NCBI GenBank assembly: GCA_965221405.1 | Contig: CBDCSE010000001.1 | Location: 1,116,001 to 1,180,000, forward strand | Direction of reading: 5' to 3' | DNA from: JAPOUP01 sp965221405 | Lineage (GTDB): Bacteria > Pseudomonadota > Alphaproteobacteria > Rhodobacterales > Rhodobacteraceae | DNA length: 64,000 nt | Part shown: piece by piece, positions 18,593-27,702 of the stretch | Numbering within the stretch: the stretch's first letter is position 1 | Layout of the letters: each line of letters begins with the position of its first letter | Notes under the pieces: model-generated | Seen by the model: only the letters and a program-made list of their open reading frames with translations | Database searches by the model: none | Told to the model about the DNA's origin: nothing | Position numbers and translations under genes: made by a program

Positions 18593-18772
18593 GTGGCTGC
18601 AAAAACCGGAAATAAGACTGATGCAAAAAACGGCCAGTTGATCCTGCGTCTGGACAAGGCGGAGCGCGACGCTTTCGTCTCATTGTGCAAGGAAAAGGAC
18701 ACCAGCGCCTCACGGGAGATCCGCCGGTTCATACGCCGATATGTAAAAAAACACCGAGCGGGAAAGCGCTGA
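18593..18772 (+). CDS. Small ribbon-helix-helix-like protein
   Basis: 59 residues from a GTG start: a short polar N-terminus, one beta-strand-like segment (NGQLILRLDKAERDAF), then two helices (VSLCKEKDTSASREIRRFIRRYV) and a basic tail (KKHRAGKR). This order fits the Arc/CopG ribbon-helix-helix DNA-binding fold. GTG 18593 is preferred because TTGGAGAA lies about 10 bases upstream; a longer frame from 18521 runs through the palindromic promoter region. It sits on the opposite strand between apt and mtnP. No toxin partner is adjacent. Confidence 0.6.
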   Translation: MAAKTGNKTDAKNGQLILRLDKAERDAFVSLCKEKDTSASREIRRFIRRYVKKHRAGKR

Positions 18773-18826
18773 CCCTCCGTCCATACCTCACATTACGGAA
18801 CGCGGGTCAATCATACCCGGGTTAAG

Positions 18827-19699
18827 TCAGAGAACGCGCCCCGCAATGGTTCCCAACCGGGCCACCAGTTCAGGGTCACGCCGCGCCGGTTCCGTCAGGA
18901 CGGCGAAATCCAGTGCCCGGTCACAGCCATGGCAGCAGGGAACACGGCCGTTTCCGAGCAGTTTCGGCAGACACCCGACCAAAGCCCGCGCTTTCTCTGC
19001 ATTGCCGGTCAAGGTGTGGATGATATCATTGATATCAACCTCTCCATGGTCGGGATGCCAGCTGTCATAGTCCGTAATCATCGCCACCGATGCGTAACAG
19101 ATCTCGGCCTCGCGGACGAGCTTCGCCTCGGGCATGTTGGTCATACCGATCACGTCGCAACCCCAGTTCTCCCGATACATCGTTGATTCCGCCAGTGAGG
19201 AGAACTGCGGACCCTCCATAGCCAGATAGGTGCCTCCGTCATGGACGCGGACTCCCTCAGAGTGCGCAGCCTTAAGGCACGCGGCCCTCAAGCGCCCGCA
19301 TGTCGGCTGGGCAATGCTGACATGAGCGACCAGGCCCTCGCCGAAAAACGACTTTTCACGTTCCGTCGTACGGTCAATGAATTGGTCGACGACCACGAAG
19401 TCCCCCGGTGCCATATGCTCGCGAAACGACCCACAGGCGGAAACGCTGATCAGGTCGGTCACACCCATCTGTTTCAGCGCATCGATATTGGCGCGGTAGG
19501 GCACGGACGTCGGCGAATGCACATGTCCTCTCCCGTGGCGCGGGATAAAGGCCATTTCCACACCATCAAGCGTCCCCGTCAGGACTTGGTCGGAGGGCGG
19601 CCCCCAGGGAGTCTCAACCGTTTGCCAGCCAGCGCCCTTCAGGCCCTCAATCGTGTAGACACCCGATCCACCAATGACTCCAATAACGGTATCCGCCAT
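18827..19699 (-). CDS. mtnP: S-methyl-5'-thioadenosine phosphorylase
   Basis: 290 residues. It phosphorolyses methylthioadenosine to adenine and methylthioribose-1-phosphate in methionine salvage. Motifs: VIGVIGGSGVYTIEGL at the N-terminus, FIPRHGRGH, PYRANIDALKQMGV, SACGSFREHMAPGDFVVVDQFIDRT, LAMEGPQFSSLAESTMYR and IGMTNMPEAKLVREAE. ATG 19699 is chosen because homology starts at once (MADTVIGVIGGSG); the upstream 39 codons do not resemble the family. The neighbouring apt would recycle the adenine, but apt is broken here. Confidence 0.93.
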   Translation of the reverse strand: MADTVIGVIGGSGVYTIEGLKGAGWQTVETPWGPPSDQVLTGTLDGVEMAFIPRHGRGHVHSPTSVPYRANIDALKQMGVTDLISVSACGSFREHMAPGDFVVVDQFIDRTTEREKSFFGEGLVAHVSIAQPTCGRLRAACLKAAHSEGVRVHDGGTYLAMEGPQFSSLAESTMYRENWGCDVIGMTNMPEAKLVREAEICYASVAMITDYDSWHPDHGEVDINDIIHTLTGNAEKARALVGCLPKLLGNGRVPCCHGCDRALDFAVLTEPARRDPELVARLGTIAGRVL

Positions 19700-19821
19700 T
19701 GTCTCTACACCCCCAACCGTTTTTCCGTTGACGCATTTCCGGTCAGCGGCCATCATAGACATCGGCGAGGGAGAGACAATCCAGGGTGCTGGGCCAGACG
19801 GGGCTCGCCCGATCAACCGTT

Positions 19822-20427
19822 TCAGTCGTCGGGACGGGCTAGACTGAAAAGATCGCGCACGACCGAATAATCCCGGTAACCAAGGCGACCGACCGGATTG
19901 AAGCTCAGGGCATCGAATATTCCATCGACCAGACAGTCGTCACGCAGGTGGATTCCGGTGACCTCACCGAAAACCACCTTGTTCGCCTCTCCGGAGAGCT
20001 CAACGATCCGGGCAAGCCTGCATTCCAGTGCGGCGGGCACACCCGCCACCCGATGGCACTCGATGGTCTCGCAGGACGCCTTGCCCAGTCCGGCCAGCGT
20101 GAATTCATCGGCATCCATTGGATATGTCCCGGAAGACAGGTTCATGGCCTCCCGCATCGCGTATTCAACGACGTTGACACAGAACACTCCAGTATCACGT
20201 ATGTTCGCGACGCTGTCCTTGGTGTCGGGCCTGTCAGGTTTGCCCGATGTGCAGGCGAACATTACCTGTGGGGGCGAGTATGCAACGCCGTTAAAAAAAC
20301 TGTAGGGTGCGAGATTATCCCGACCGTCACCGTCGCGGCTGGAAATCCAGCCGATCGGACGGGGAACGATGATCGCGTTGAACGGATTGTGGCGCAGGCC
20401 ATGACCCTGCTCGGGGCGATAGAACAT
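19822..20427 (-). CDS. Flavin reductase family protein (FMN-binding split barrel)
   Basis: 201 residues from ATG 20427 (MFYRPEQGHGLRHNPFNAI). Family motifs: IVPRPIGWISSRDGDGRDNLAPYSFFNGVAYSPP, then DTKDSVANIRDTGVFCVNVV, and RDYSVV near the C-terminus. Such cytoplasmic proteins bind FMN and reduce flavin for partner monooxygenases or act as oxidoreductases. The frame extends upstream but the alignable region begins at this start. It lies upstream of mtnP on the same strand, about 120 bases away. Substrate unknown. Confidence 0.85.
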   Translation of the reverse strand: MFYRPEQGHGLRHNPFNAIIVPRPIGWISSRDGDGRDNLAPYSFFNGVAYSPPQVMFACTSGKPDRPDTKDSVANIRDTGVFCVNVVEYAMREAMNLSSGTYPMDADEFTLAGLGKASCETIECHRVAGVPAALECRLARIVELSGEANKVVFGEVTGIHLRDDCLVDGIFDALSFNPVGRLGYRDYSVVRDLFSLARPDD

Positions 20428-20519
20428 ACGATGGAGTCCCTGGTGGAGTCCGTGGTCCGGTTGTCCCCCCATTAGCTGCATGATAGCGCCGATTCCAGCG
20501 AAAATCCATAGGGTTCGCC

Positions 20520-21020
20520 ATGTATACCCTGAATGAGGAACAGCCAGGGGACTGGCACGAAGTCGAGGAGCTTTACGACCTCTGCTTCGTACCGGGACGC
20601 GGGGCCCTGTCCTCCTACAGGTTACGGGAAGGCCGAGAGCCGGTGGCCGGTCTATGCGTGGTGGCCAGGGACCGCACCGGAGCGCTGATAGCGGCTGTCC
20701 GTCACTGGTCCGTCGAGGTGGGGTCCCACCCCGCGCTTCTGCTCGGTCCTCTGGCAGTACATCCCACCAGGCAGGGCGAGGGTCTTGGCGCATCCGTCAT
20801 CGCCGATAGCCTCGCGAAGGCGCGCACTCAGGGGTGGCGGCGTGTGCTGCTCGTCGGGGATCAACCGTATTTCGTTCGCCTGGGCTTTGTCCGCCTGGAC
20901 GGTGTTGAGATGCCTCCCCCCACGAATCCGGACCGGATCCTTGGACTGGCGTTGACGCCGGGTGCCTGGTGTGGTATTTCTGGAAAGGTAGTGGCCTCAT
21001 GTCGAGACCGCAGTTCGTGA
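20520..21020 (+). CDS. GNAT-family N-acetyltransferase
   Basis: 166 residues. The central acetyl-CoA site is visible as LLLGPLAVHPTRQGEGLGASVIADSLAKARTQGWRRVLLVGD, followed by QPYFVRLGFVRLDGVEMPPP. This is the YhbS-like subgroup of GCN5-related acetyltransferases. It starts 92 bases from the divergent flavin reductase gene. Target unknown. Confidence 0.85.
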   Translation: MYTLNEEQPGDWHEVEELYDLCFVPGRGALSSYRLREGREPVAGLCVVARDRTGALIAAVRHWSVEVGSHPALLLGPLAVHPTRQGEGLGASVIADSLAKARTQGWRRVLLVGDQPYFVRLGFVRLDGVEMPPPTNPDRILGLALTPGAWCGISGKVVASCRDRSS

Positions 21021-21133
21021 ACTCACGCCAGCGCGGACTGGCGCTAGGGCGAGGTTTAATCCGGACGAGCCCTGCAGAAAAACGCTCGACCCCGGAGTTC
21101 TGCAAGGGCCAGGGCAAACGACAGGAACACACG

Positions 21134-21889
21134 ATGGCACGACGGACGATGACACTAGCCGCCGTACTTGCGTTCGCACTCACGGGCGGAAAGGCGGGGG
21201 CCGGGTGCCAGGACGGGGAACTTCGCGCACACCATCCGAATGGTGGCGGAGAGGTGGCCAGCACGGCCCAGGTAGTCGGCGACGCATACATTGGCAGGGA
21301 TGCCAGGATTTGCGGAACCGCCGCAGTCTCCGACAGTGCCGTTGTCCGAAAAGCATCCGTCAGTGACAGTGCGCGTGTCTCCGGCAGTGTAAGGATACTT
21401 GGCGAATCAACCGATGTCACGAGAGTGGAAGGCGCGGCCTCCGTTTCCGGCAATGTCGTTATTCGGGGGGCAGACGTATATATCGGTGGAACCGCCCATG
21501 TTTCCGAAAACGCGCGCATCATCGGAAGCGGCCGCGCGGTCGGGGCAATATACATCACCGATGGCGCAAGAGTGTTCGGGAACGCGAAAATCCGTCGTGG
21601 CGCCCAGATCAAGGGAGCCGCGAAAGTTTACGGCAACGCCGTTGTTGGGAGCGATATGGTTGCGAGTATCGTTTCAGACAATGCTGAAGTGTACGGAAGT
21701 GCGGTCGTGCTTTATTCCAAGATTCTTGGCAACGGCAAGGTGAACTGCGGCCGCTGGATTGGCACCATCGTCACCACCGACCGAACGGGCCAGTGCGGGA
21801 AGAACGGCAACGGTTCAACGGGCGGCCGGGCGAACCTCGGCGACCTGCTCAGCAACCCGATCGATCCGGAAAACACCGAGTCGAACTGA
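21134..21889 (+). CDS. Secreted left-handed beta-helix (hexapeptide-type) repeat protein
   Basis: 251 residues. A signal peptide (MARRTMTLAAVLAFALTGGKAGAG) is followed by about 15 imperfect turns of the form V.G.A.V....AR(I/V).G.A.VSDSA, typical of YdcK-like or bacterial-transferase hexapeptide helices, and a short glycine-rich C-terminus. Repeat sections include GDAYIGRDARICGTAAVSDS and GAAKVYGNAVVG. No catalytic histidine motif of acyltransferases is evident. It may be a structural or binding protein in the envelope. ATG 21134 is chosen because the signal peptide begins there. Confidence 0.75.
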   Translation: MARRTMTLAAVLAFALTGGKAGAGCQDGELRAHHPNGGGEVASTAQVVGDAYIGRDARICGTAAVSDSAVVRKASVSDSARVSGSVRILGESTDVTRVEGAASVSGNVVIRGADVYIGGTAHVSENARIIGSGRAVGAIYITDGARVFGNAKIRRGAQIKGAAKVYGNAVVGSDMVASIVSDNAEVYGSAVVLYSKILGNGKVNCGRWIGTIVTTDRTGQCGKNGNGSTGGRANLGDLLSNPIDPENTESN

Positions 21890-22087
21890 TCCGCCATGAC
21901 AGCACAGCAGGGGCCGCGACTCCGGTCCCGGCCCGCAGGGGGACGGCCCGCCAATGGCCGCACGACCGGTCCGTGCGGCACCCGGCCGCGTGAGGCGGAA
22001 GGCAGTTATACTTTTGCCCACCGATCAAAATACACGCTCCGTGACTGTCCAGTCCACCCGGCGGGCATCTAGAGACAGGGACACACC

Positions 22088-22273
22088 ATGACACCATTTC
22101 ACTTGCATGTTCTGCCCGCGTCGCCGTTCCGGCGGTCGCTGGGGCTAGAAAACGGCACGGAACCGGACGAACCGGAAGGCGACGGCTGGAAGTTTCCGGG
22201 AAAGCCATTCGTCTCGACAACTTCCCTACACCTCGATAATCGTGAACGCCCAGGAAGGGTAAAACTCCAGTGA
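22088..22273 (+). CDS. Possible small ORF upstream of the UDG-like gene
   Basis: 61 codons (MTPFHLHVLPASPFRR...RVKLQ), with AGACAGGGACAC upstream and a stop one base before the next gene's ATG. The close fit suggests coupling, but the sequence has no recognisable domain and may be chance. Confidence 0.25.
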   Translation: MTPFHLHVLPASPFRRSLGLENGTEPDEPEGDGWKFPGKPFVSTTSLHLDNRERPGRVKLQ

Positions 22274-22274
22274 T

Positions 22275-22970
22275 ATGAACTTAAAGACCGAAACCAAGTC
22301 GGAAGCCCTGCTTCAGCTTGCGCGGCTCCGTCAGGCAACCCGCCTGGAGGGACATGACTGCATCGGGGATTTTCACGGCGGGATTTTTGAGTGTGACTAC
22401 GTTTCGCCGTACACGAAGTCCGCCGACAACATTAACGCTCGGGTCATGGTCGTCGCGCAGGACTGGGCGAGCGCCGACTCCCTCTCGGCCGAGAAACCGG
22501 ACCGTGACAGCGTAGAGCTTGGCTACACCCCGAACCTCCGGACAAACCGAAACCTCCATGACCTTCTGAAACGCCATTTCGGGCTGTCCCGCGGGGAATG
22601 CTACATGACCAACCTGTTTCCATTCATCAAGCGTGGCCCCATGGATGCCTACATCCCCCGGAAGGATATGGTTCGCTGCGCGAAGGAATTCACGTTGGAG
22701 GAAATCAGGATCGTAAATCCCCGAATGGTCATCTGCCTCGGCCTGAAAACGTTTCAGGCGCTTCGGACAGCCGTCGGTCACTCTGGGTCATGGTCACTGA
22801 AATTGGGAAAAGCTATCAGCACCCCGTTCCGTATCTGCGAAACCCGTGTCCACTGTGTGGCCCATACAGGCGCTCACGGCACCAACAACCGGGGCAGTGA
22901 ACAGGTCGAGAGGGATTGGGAAAACCTCGCGCGCGTTTATCGCTCGGCGCGGCGTTCATCGATAGGGTGA
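22275..22970 (+). CDS. Uracil-DNA glycosylase superfamily protein
   Basis: 231 residues resembling the UDG-like superfamily: INARVMVVAQDWASADS (equivalent to the VGE.PG loop), NLFPFIKRGPMD in the centre, RMVICLGLKTFQALR and HTGAHGTNNRGS near the C-terminus (the DNA-contact H-P/G-S loop). The canonical water-activating residues of family 1 are not obvious, so the activity could differ from uracil excision. It converges with a PHP-ATPase/AlbA_2 pair, in a setting that looks like a defence neighbourhood. Function in immunity is inference. Confidence 0.65.
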   Translation: MNLKTETKSEALLQLARLRQATRLEGHDCIGDFHGGIFECDYVSPYTKSADNINARVMVVAQDWASADSLSAEKPDRDSVELGYTPNLRTNRNLHDLLKRHFGLSRGECYMTNLFPFIKRGPMDAYIPRKDMVRCAKEFTLEEIRIVNPRMVICLGLKTFQALRTAVGHSGSWSLKLGKAISTPFRICETRVHCVAHTGAHGTNNRGSEQVERDWENLARVYRSARRSSIG

Positions 22971-23377
22971 CACATGGACCATGGACATCCACGCCGAGGA
23001 AAACGTCGCCACCTGACCCGCCGCGGGTGGGCGGACCCTGACCACCCGCCACCAGAACAATCCCGGTATAGTTGTAGTTGTTGCCGTCATCCCCGGCCGG
23101 GCTTCCCGGTTTCGCAAGCCCGTGGAGTTCATTTAAGACAGCACACAAACATCTTCGCAGATCTCGTTGATGTCAAAGTGACCCATCGCAACTGATAATT
23201 CCACCTGGCGAACCAGACCCGCAAGACCTTCCCTGAAATGGTTTGGCAGTGCGGAGTGTTTCAGGCGCTGTATTTCTCATCGCCGACTCTCCCCGTTGTC
23301 GAATTCAGGCTGAAATACCCAGGCTCCACAGCCATCTGGGCAAGCGAATGCAGAAAGCAATGGCAGGTGATGGATTG
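22971..23377. other. Region between convergent genes
   Basis: About 400 bases between the UDG-like gene and the 3' end of the AlbA_2 gene. It includes GC-rich short inverted segments near 23000-23050 that could terminate transcription, but no T run follows. No gene is recognised. Confidence 0.4.
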
Positions 23378-24592
23378 CTATTCAGGACCCTTTGCATGCA
23401 ACCGAACAATGAACCGTTCGTCCAGTTCAACCAGATCGGGTTCAGTGCCATTATGCTCTTTCATGCCCTTTACGATTTTCCGGGGAATCCCCATTCCCAT
23501 ATGTTCCAGATACCGATAGTCGCGCATCATGTCCTTCAACAGCTGGTTGCGCGCCGCTCGCGTCCCGGATCGCATCCGATCCGGCGTTATGCCGTTGGGT
23601 GGCCGGCCCGGAGAGACAATTTCCAGCCGGTCGCAATACACCGCCAGCTCGATATCGGTGCTCGTTAGCAGGTAGTCGCGGTGTATGAGGGCGTTGACGA
23701 TTCCCTCGCGAAGGGCATCGCGGGGATAGGCCGGACGCTCCACGCGCCTCCCACCCAGCGTCTTGACGACCACGGGCGTGTTGCGCTGCACAAAACCCAG
23801 TGCCTGTTCGACGATGCCGTTTTCGACGATGTCACCGGTCTCGTCGAGCAAAGGTGCCATCGGGCCACGAAGCGCCGTGCGTTCCCGCGCGCCGTAGTCC
23901 CGTTCCGTTCCGGGATAGGCGACTGCATCTATCCCGGCGTGTGGCAGGAACCGGTTCGGCGTCTTGCCGAACAGTAGCATGCCTCCGACGGACACACCTT
24001 CCTCGGTGATGATCTCGGTGTTGACGAGAAGCGACTGCCACGCTTCCCCGTCCTCGTCGGCCGGCACGTCCTGCTGGCGGATGTCGCCGAAGTAGTTTCG
24101 CAGCCGCCGCCCGTCCAGGTCCGCGTGCGTGGCTCCCGACACCGGCCGCAGTTCGGCGCGTACCGACCCTCTCCTCTGGAACAGACGCGCGAGCTCCTCC
24201 TGGCTTGCTTCCCGACTCTGCGAGCCGACACGCATCAGGTACCTGCTGGTGTTGTGGTGCCAGAGCGCATGCACGTCATAGCCTCGGGTCACGCGGACGA
24301 TGGCAACGTCGTTGCTGTCCTTGGTATTGGGAACAACTTCGAAAAACGGAACGATTGCCGGCCTGATCTTGTCCCGGCAAACGTTCATTACCCATTCCTC
24401 GAGGTTGTCCCGAGCCAGACCCGTGACCGATCCGTCGTCTTCGACCCCGAGAAGCACCATGCCGCCTTCAAGGTTCGAGAACGCGACCAGTTCCTTCGCG
24501 AGATCCTGGGTGCTCAGATCATCCCTTTTGAACTCCACTCCGGAGTTTTCACCGCTCGCCAGGATTTCCAGCAATTCGTTGCGTGTCGTCAT
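23378..24592 (-). CDS. AlbA_2 (Schlafen-like) / GHKL-type ATP-binding protein
   Basis: 404 residues. The N-terminal AlbA_2 nucleic-acid-binding domain reads GVEFKRDDLSTQDLAKE, LVAFSNLEGGMVLLGVEDDG, with GSQSREASQEELARLFQRR ending it near residue 140. The C-terminal part has the HATPase_c_4 motifs seen beside AlbA_2: REGIVNALIHRDYLL (N box, near residue 300) and LEIVSPGRPPNGI (G box). Such proteins are often labelled RecG-like or transcriptional regulators and recur in defence loci. Its start lies 3 bases after the stop of the PHP-ATPase gene, so the two are co-transcribed and probably work together. Confidence 0.8.
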   Translation of the reverse strand: MTTRNELLEILASGENSGVEFKRDDLSTQDLAKELVAFSNLEGGMVLLGVEDDGSVTGLARDNLEEWVMNVCRDKIRPAIVPFFEVVPNTKDSNDVAIVRVTRGYDVHALWHHNTSRYLMRVGSQSREASQEELARLFQRRGSVRAELRPVSGATHADLDGRRLRNYFGDIRQQDVPADEDGEAWQSLLVNTEIITEEGVSVGGMLLFGKTPNRFLPHAGIDAVAYPGTERDYGARERTALRGPMAPLLDETGDIVENGIVEQALGFVQRNTPVVVKTLGGRRVERPAYPRDALREGIVNALIHRDYLLTSTDIELAVYCDRLEIVSPGRPPNGITPDRMRSGTRAARNQLLKDMMRDYRYLEHMGMGIPRKIVKGMKEHNGTEPDLVELDERFIVRLHAKGPE

Positions 24593-24595
24593 GCC

Positions 24596-27292
24596 TCAGA
24601 ACCCGTACTTGGAGCGGCGCGTCTCAAAGGCGGCCTTGCCGCCTTCGAGGATTTCCTCAACCAGTTCGCGCACCGGTCCGGAGTCGATGGAGGCCATGTG
24701 CTCCTGCGGAATCCGTGCGTGACCCTCCGTTGCCACGCCTTTCGCCGCGAGACCCAGAATGAGCTCCGCATCGCCGAGGACCGGAATGTTGGCGTTGTGC
24801 GTCGAGAAGATGAACTGGCGCCGACGCTTTTCCTGCCGCATGATCGGAACCACGCCTTCCGTGATGAAGCGGTTGTCAAGGTCGTCTTCGGGCTGATCGA
24901 CAACGAGAGGCGCATCGGACTCCAGCAGGAGCAGCAACAGGACGGCAGTTGCCATCTGCCCGGTCGAAAGCGCTTGAAGTGTCTGCCAATTGGCCGGTTC
25001 CCCGTCGGGAGCCGTGTTCAACTCGATCTCCGTGGTAGCAGGCAGTTCCAGTTCCTCGATGCGCATGAACAGCTCCAGATCGGCTTTCGCGATCCGTTCA
25101 GCCGTACCGGACGGAATTTTGTAGCGTGCCCTAAGCGCGTCCCTGCCCTCCCGGCAAAACCCGGCAAGTTCCCGCACGGACAGATGGTCAAGTCCTCGAA
25201 GACGATCCAGGGCCGCTGCAGGATTGCCTCCGATCTCTCGCAGCAGCTCCTCAAGAGGACCTCGGTCGCCGGCCATCGCGACCCTGACCTTAATCCTGTC
25301 ACGCAGTTTCCGGGACACGCGCTTCGCGGCGGTTTCGATCTGCCTGTATTCCGATGCCTTGAGATCATCCCACTCTGCGAGCTGGTTGCGGCGCTGGGCC
25401 TCATGCAATTCCAGATCTCGCTTGAGGCTTTCCATCCTGTCTTTCAACGGACGCAACTCCTCGATCTGCTGGCGTAGCTTGATGAACTCAGCGCCATCAA
25501 TCTTCGATTTCTGGAGTTCGCGCAGGAGCCTTTCGTAGGTTTCCTCGATTGCGGCCTTTCGCTCGTTCCAGCGTGATTTCGTATCCGCGATCGAATGATC
25601 GGCTTCGGCAAGGGCATTGCCGAGCTGATCGCTGAGCGCCTTCAGTTTCCCGCTCAGCGCTGCCAGCATTCCCGCGATTTCGGAAAGGAGTTCGGAGTTC
25701 GGCAGCCCTTCAAGGGCCTTGCCGGAAACGAATGCCAAATCGACGGGCAATCCTTCAGCGAGTTCGTTGTGAAGGGTGCGGTACTGGTCAATCCGCTCGC
25801 CCAGGGTCAAGAACAGCCGCTCTTCGCGAATGAGTTGGCTTCTTTCCTTAAGGCGCTCGTCCAGCCCGGCATGCCGGAATCGCCTTTGCGTCTCTTCGAG
25901 ACCCGGTAGCGCCGCAAGTCGCTCTTCAAGACGCTCCATTTCACGGCGAACCCCCACAATGCGGCCACGCGAGCGTTCGAGTTCCAGTCGCACCTTTGAT
26001 TTCCGCGCTGAAAGAGTGGGGTCACGTTCAATGAAACGTTCCAGCAAAAGCGTGCGTTTCCTCGGACTCTTCGCGAGCTCGGATATTTCGTGCTGTCCGA
26101 AGATTTCCACTCCTGGCATCACGTCACTTGGCGACAGGTTCAGGACTTCCCCCGCCTCATTCTTCACGACCGGTGGGTTCGGCACCGATCTTTCGATCAT
26201 GTACCGACGTTCAGACGGCTTGTATGATCGCACGAGCAGCGAGACTTTCGTGCCTGATCGCAGGACGTTCCTGACCACGCCATCATGGGCCTTCCGCGCT
26301 TCCGTACCAAGAGGGTCGAGCCCAAGTACGTAGCGCATGCTCTCAATCATCGTCGACTTGCCGGTGCCCCGCCCGCCTACCAGCACGTTCAGATTCCCGT
26401 TGAAATGCACTGCAGTGTCACGCAGGAACCCGCCCTCCCAGGTCATCGCGATGAACTCGGCATGGGGATCAGGCTCAAGGTCGGTGTGCAGACGGATACG
26501 GGAGACGGGGTCGAGAAACGCCTGCCGGAAGGCCTCGACCGAGACGGTGGACATCTTGATGAAGCAGGACGCCGCGCCGTCCCCAAGTTTGTCCGGGTCG
26601 CTGACGTCCGAAGTGTTCAGAATCGCAATCGGGCGATCTCGCTTGTGTTCGGCGTCCTTGTTCTCGAGGATCCGCCTGATCCCTTCGGGCGCGGCCTTGA
26701 CAGGGCCGGGCAATGCACAGGCAAGCAGGTCGGGATTGGTCCAGACATTGACTCTCGATTGTCCCGAGAGCTTCTTCAGCAAGCCACCGTCCGAGGCGAC
26801 ATGGGCCGCGATACATACAGCACCCCATTTCCTGGCGCATTCAAGCAGTTCGGTGGAATCTCTGCTGCCGACCGGTGACGGATGATCGGTGCCGTGGATG
26901 CCGCAATCCCCGATGAACCGCTCCAGTGCCGCGTCCCTGTCCGGATCAAACAGGCACAGGAAATGAACGCCGTCCTTCGTGACGGCTTCGAAGCCGCTGA
27001 ATGCATGGAGACCGGCATTGCGGGCTGCGCGCACAAGGCCTGCCGAATGCTCCACGCGGTAGTGGTCCGTGACCGCGATGACCTCGATGCCGACTTCAAT
27101 GCAGGCCTTGACTATCGCATCGTTGTATTCTTCTTCGGACTTGAATTGGGTCGGCGTGCTGTGTCTCTCAAGATAGGCGAACGGATTGACCTGCAAGGCG
27201 CAGCGAAAGAATCGCGACCCTCTCGGTAGGTTCAATGCGGCTTGCATGCGATCAGAGAGCGTGCGTGCCGGCCCGGTCGGGTCTGCGGTCAT
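24596..27292 (-). CDS. PHP domain-AAA/SMC-type ATPase (TrlF-like)
   Basis: 898 residues. An N-terminal PHP phosphoesterase-like domain (EVIAVTDHY near residue 72, FSGFEAVTKDGVHFLCLFD, VCIAAHVAS) is followed by an ABC/SMC-type ATPase: Walker A VGGRGTGKST near 305-312, a long coiled coil (about 420-700), signature LSTGQ near 776 and Walker B LVVDQPEDDLDN near 796. The first PHP motif reads LQVNPFAY rather than LHxH, so a metal ligand may be missing. ATG 27292 is chosen because GGAGAGCCACGG precedes it; the frame begins 32 codons earlier. The layout matches proteins annotated as TrlF-family ATPases, which I associate from memory with defence islands. It forms a two-gene unit with the AlbA_2 protein. 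Confidence 0.8.
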   Translation of the reverse strand: MTADPTGPARTLSDRMQAALNLPRGSRFFRCALQVNPFAYLERHSTPTQFKSEEEYNDAIVKACIEVGIEVIAVTDHYRVEHSAGLVRAARNAGLHAFSGFEAVTKDGVHFLCLFDPDRDAALERFIGDCGIHGTDHPSPVGSRDSTELLECARKWGAVCIAAHVASDGGLLKKLSGQSRVNVWTNPDLLACALPGPVKAAPEGIRRILENKDAEHKRDRPIAILNTSDVSDPDKLGDGAASCFIKMSTVSVEAFRQAFLDPVSRIRLHTDLEPDPHAEFIAMTWEGGFLRDTAVHFNGNLNVLVGGRGTGKSTMIESMRYVLGLDPLGTEARKAHDGVVRNVLRSGTKVSLLVRSYKPSERRYMIERSVPNPPVVKNEAGEVLNLSPSDVMPGVEIFGQHEISELAKSPRKRTLLLERFIERDPTLSARKSKVRLELERSRGRIVGVRREMERLEERLAALPGLEETQRRFRHAGLDERLKERSQLIREERLFLTLGERIDQYRTLHNELAEGLPVDLAFVSGKALEGLPNSELLSEIAGMLAALSGKLKALSDQLGNALAEADHSIADTKSRWNERKAAIEETYERLLRELQKSKIDGAEFIKLRQQIEELRPLKDRMESLKRDLELHEAQRRNQLAEWDDLKASEYRQIETAAKRVSRKLRDRIKVRVAMAGDRGPLEELLREIGGNPAAALDRLRGLDHLSVRELAGFCREGRDALRARYKIPSGTAERIAKADLELFMRIEELELPATTEIELNTAPDGEPANWQTLQALSTGQMATAVLLLLLLESDAPLVVDQPEDDLDNRFITEGVVPIMRQEKRRRQFIFSTHNANIPVLGDAELILGLAAKGVATEGHARIPQEHMASIDSGPVRELVEEILEGGKAAFETRRSKYGF

Positions 27293-27702
27293 CCGTGGCT
27301 CTCCGTCCGTTCCAGTGCGTCGAACCTCATTCCCGCTCCGGTTGTTCCTGTTGTTCGGCGACGTATCGCTCAACCACGTCCCGTACAACCCAGGTCAAGG
27401 AGACCTTCTTCTACCTGACGAGTCTTCCAGAACCTCGTGGATTTCCGGTGGAAAGCTCGATCGATGCGCACACCGATGCCGCTCTCCGGGGTTTCATGAC
27501 CTGTATGCTTCCCTTAGGTCAGTCCGGTGGGCTACGGCGCGAACTCCATTGTTCACCGCACTACACCATGGAGGTGAGGAATGAAACTCCGGAATGCGAA
27601 CCAGGATCCGCGGCATGGCCCAATTCGGCAACGGGTTCTGCCATCGCCATGCAAAACTCGCGGAGCATCCTCTCCAGAGCCAATCCGACCACTCGTATAG
27701 GT

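Noticed and set aside
24125..25477. A 450-codon frame antisense to the PHP-ATPase gene
   Set aside because: It is the shadow of a conserved coding region; no own motifs or ribosome binding site.
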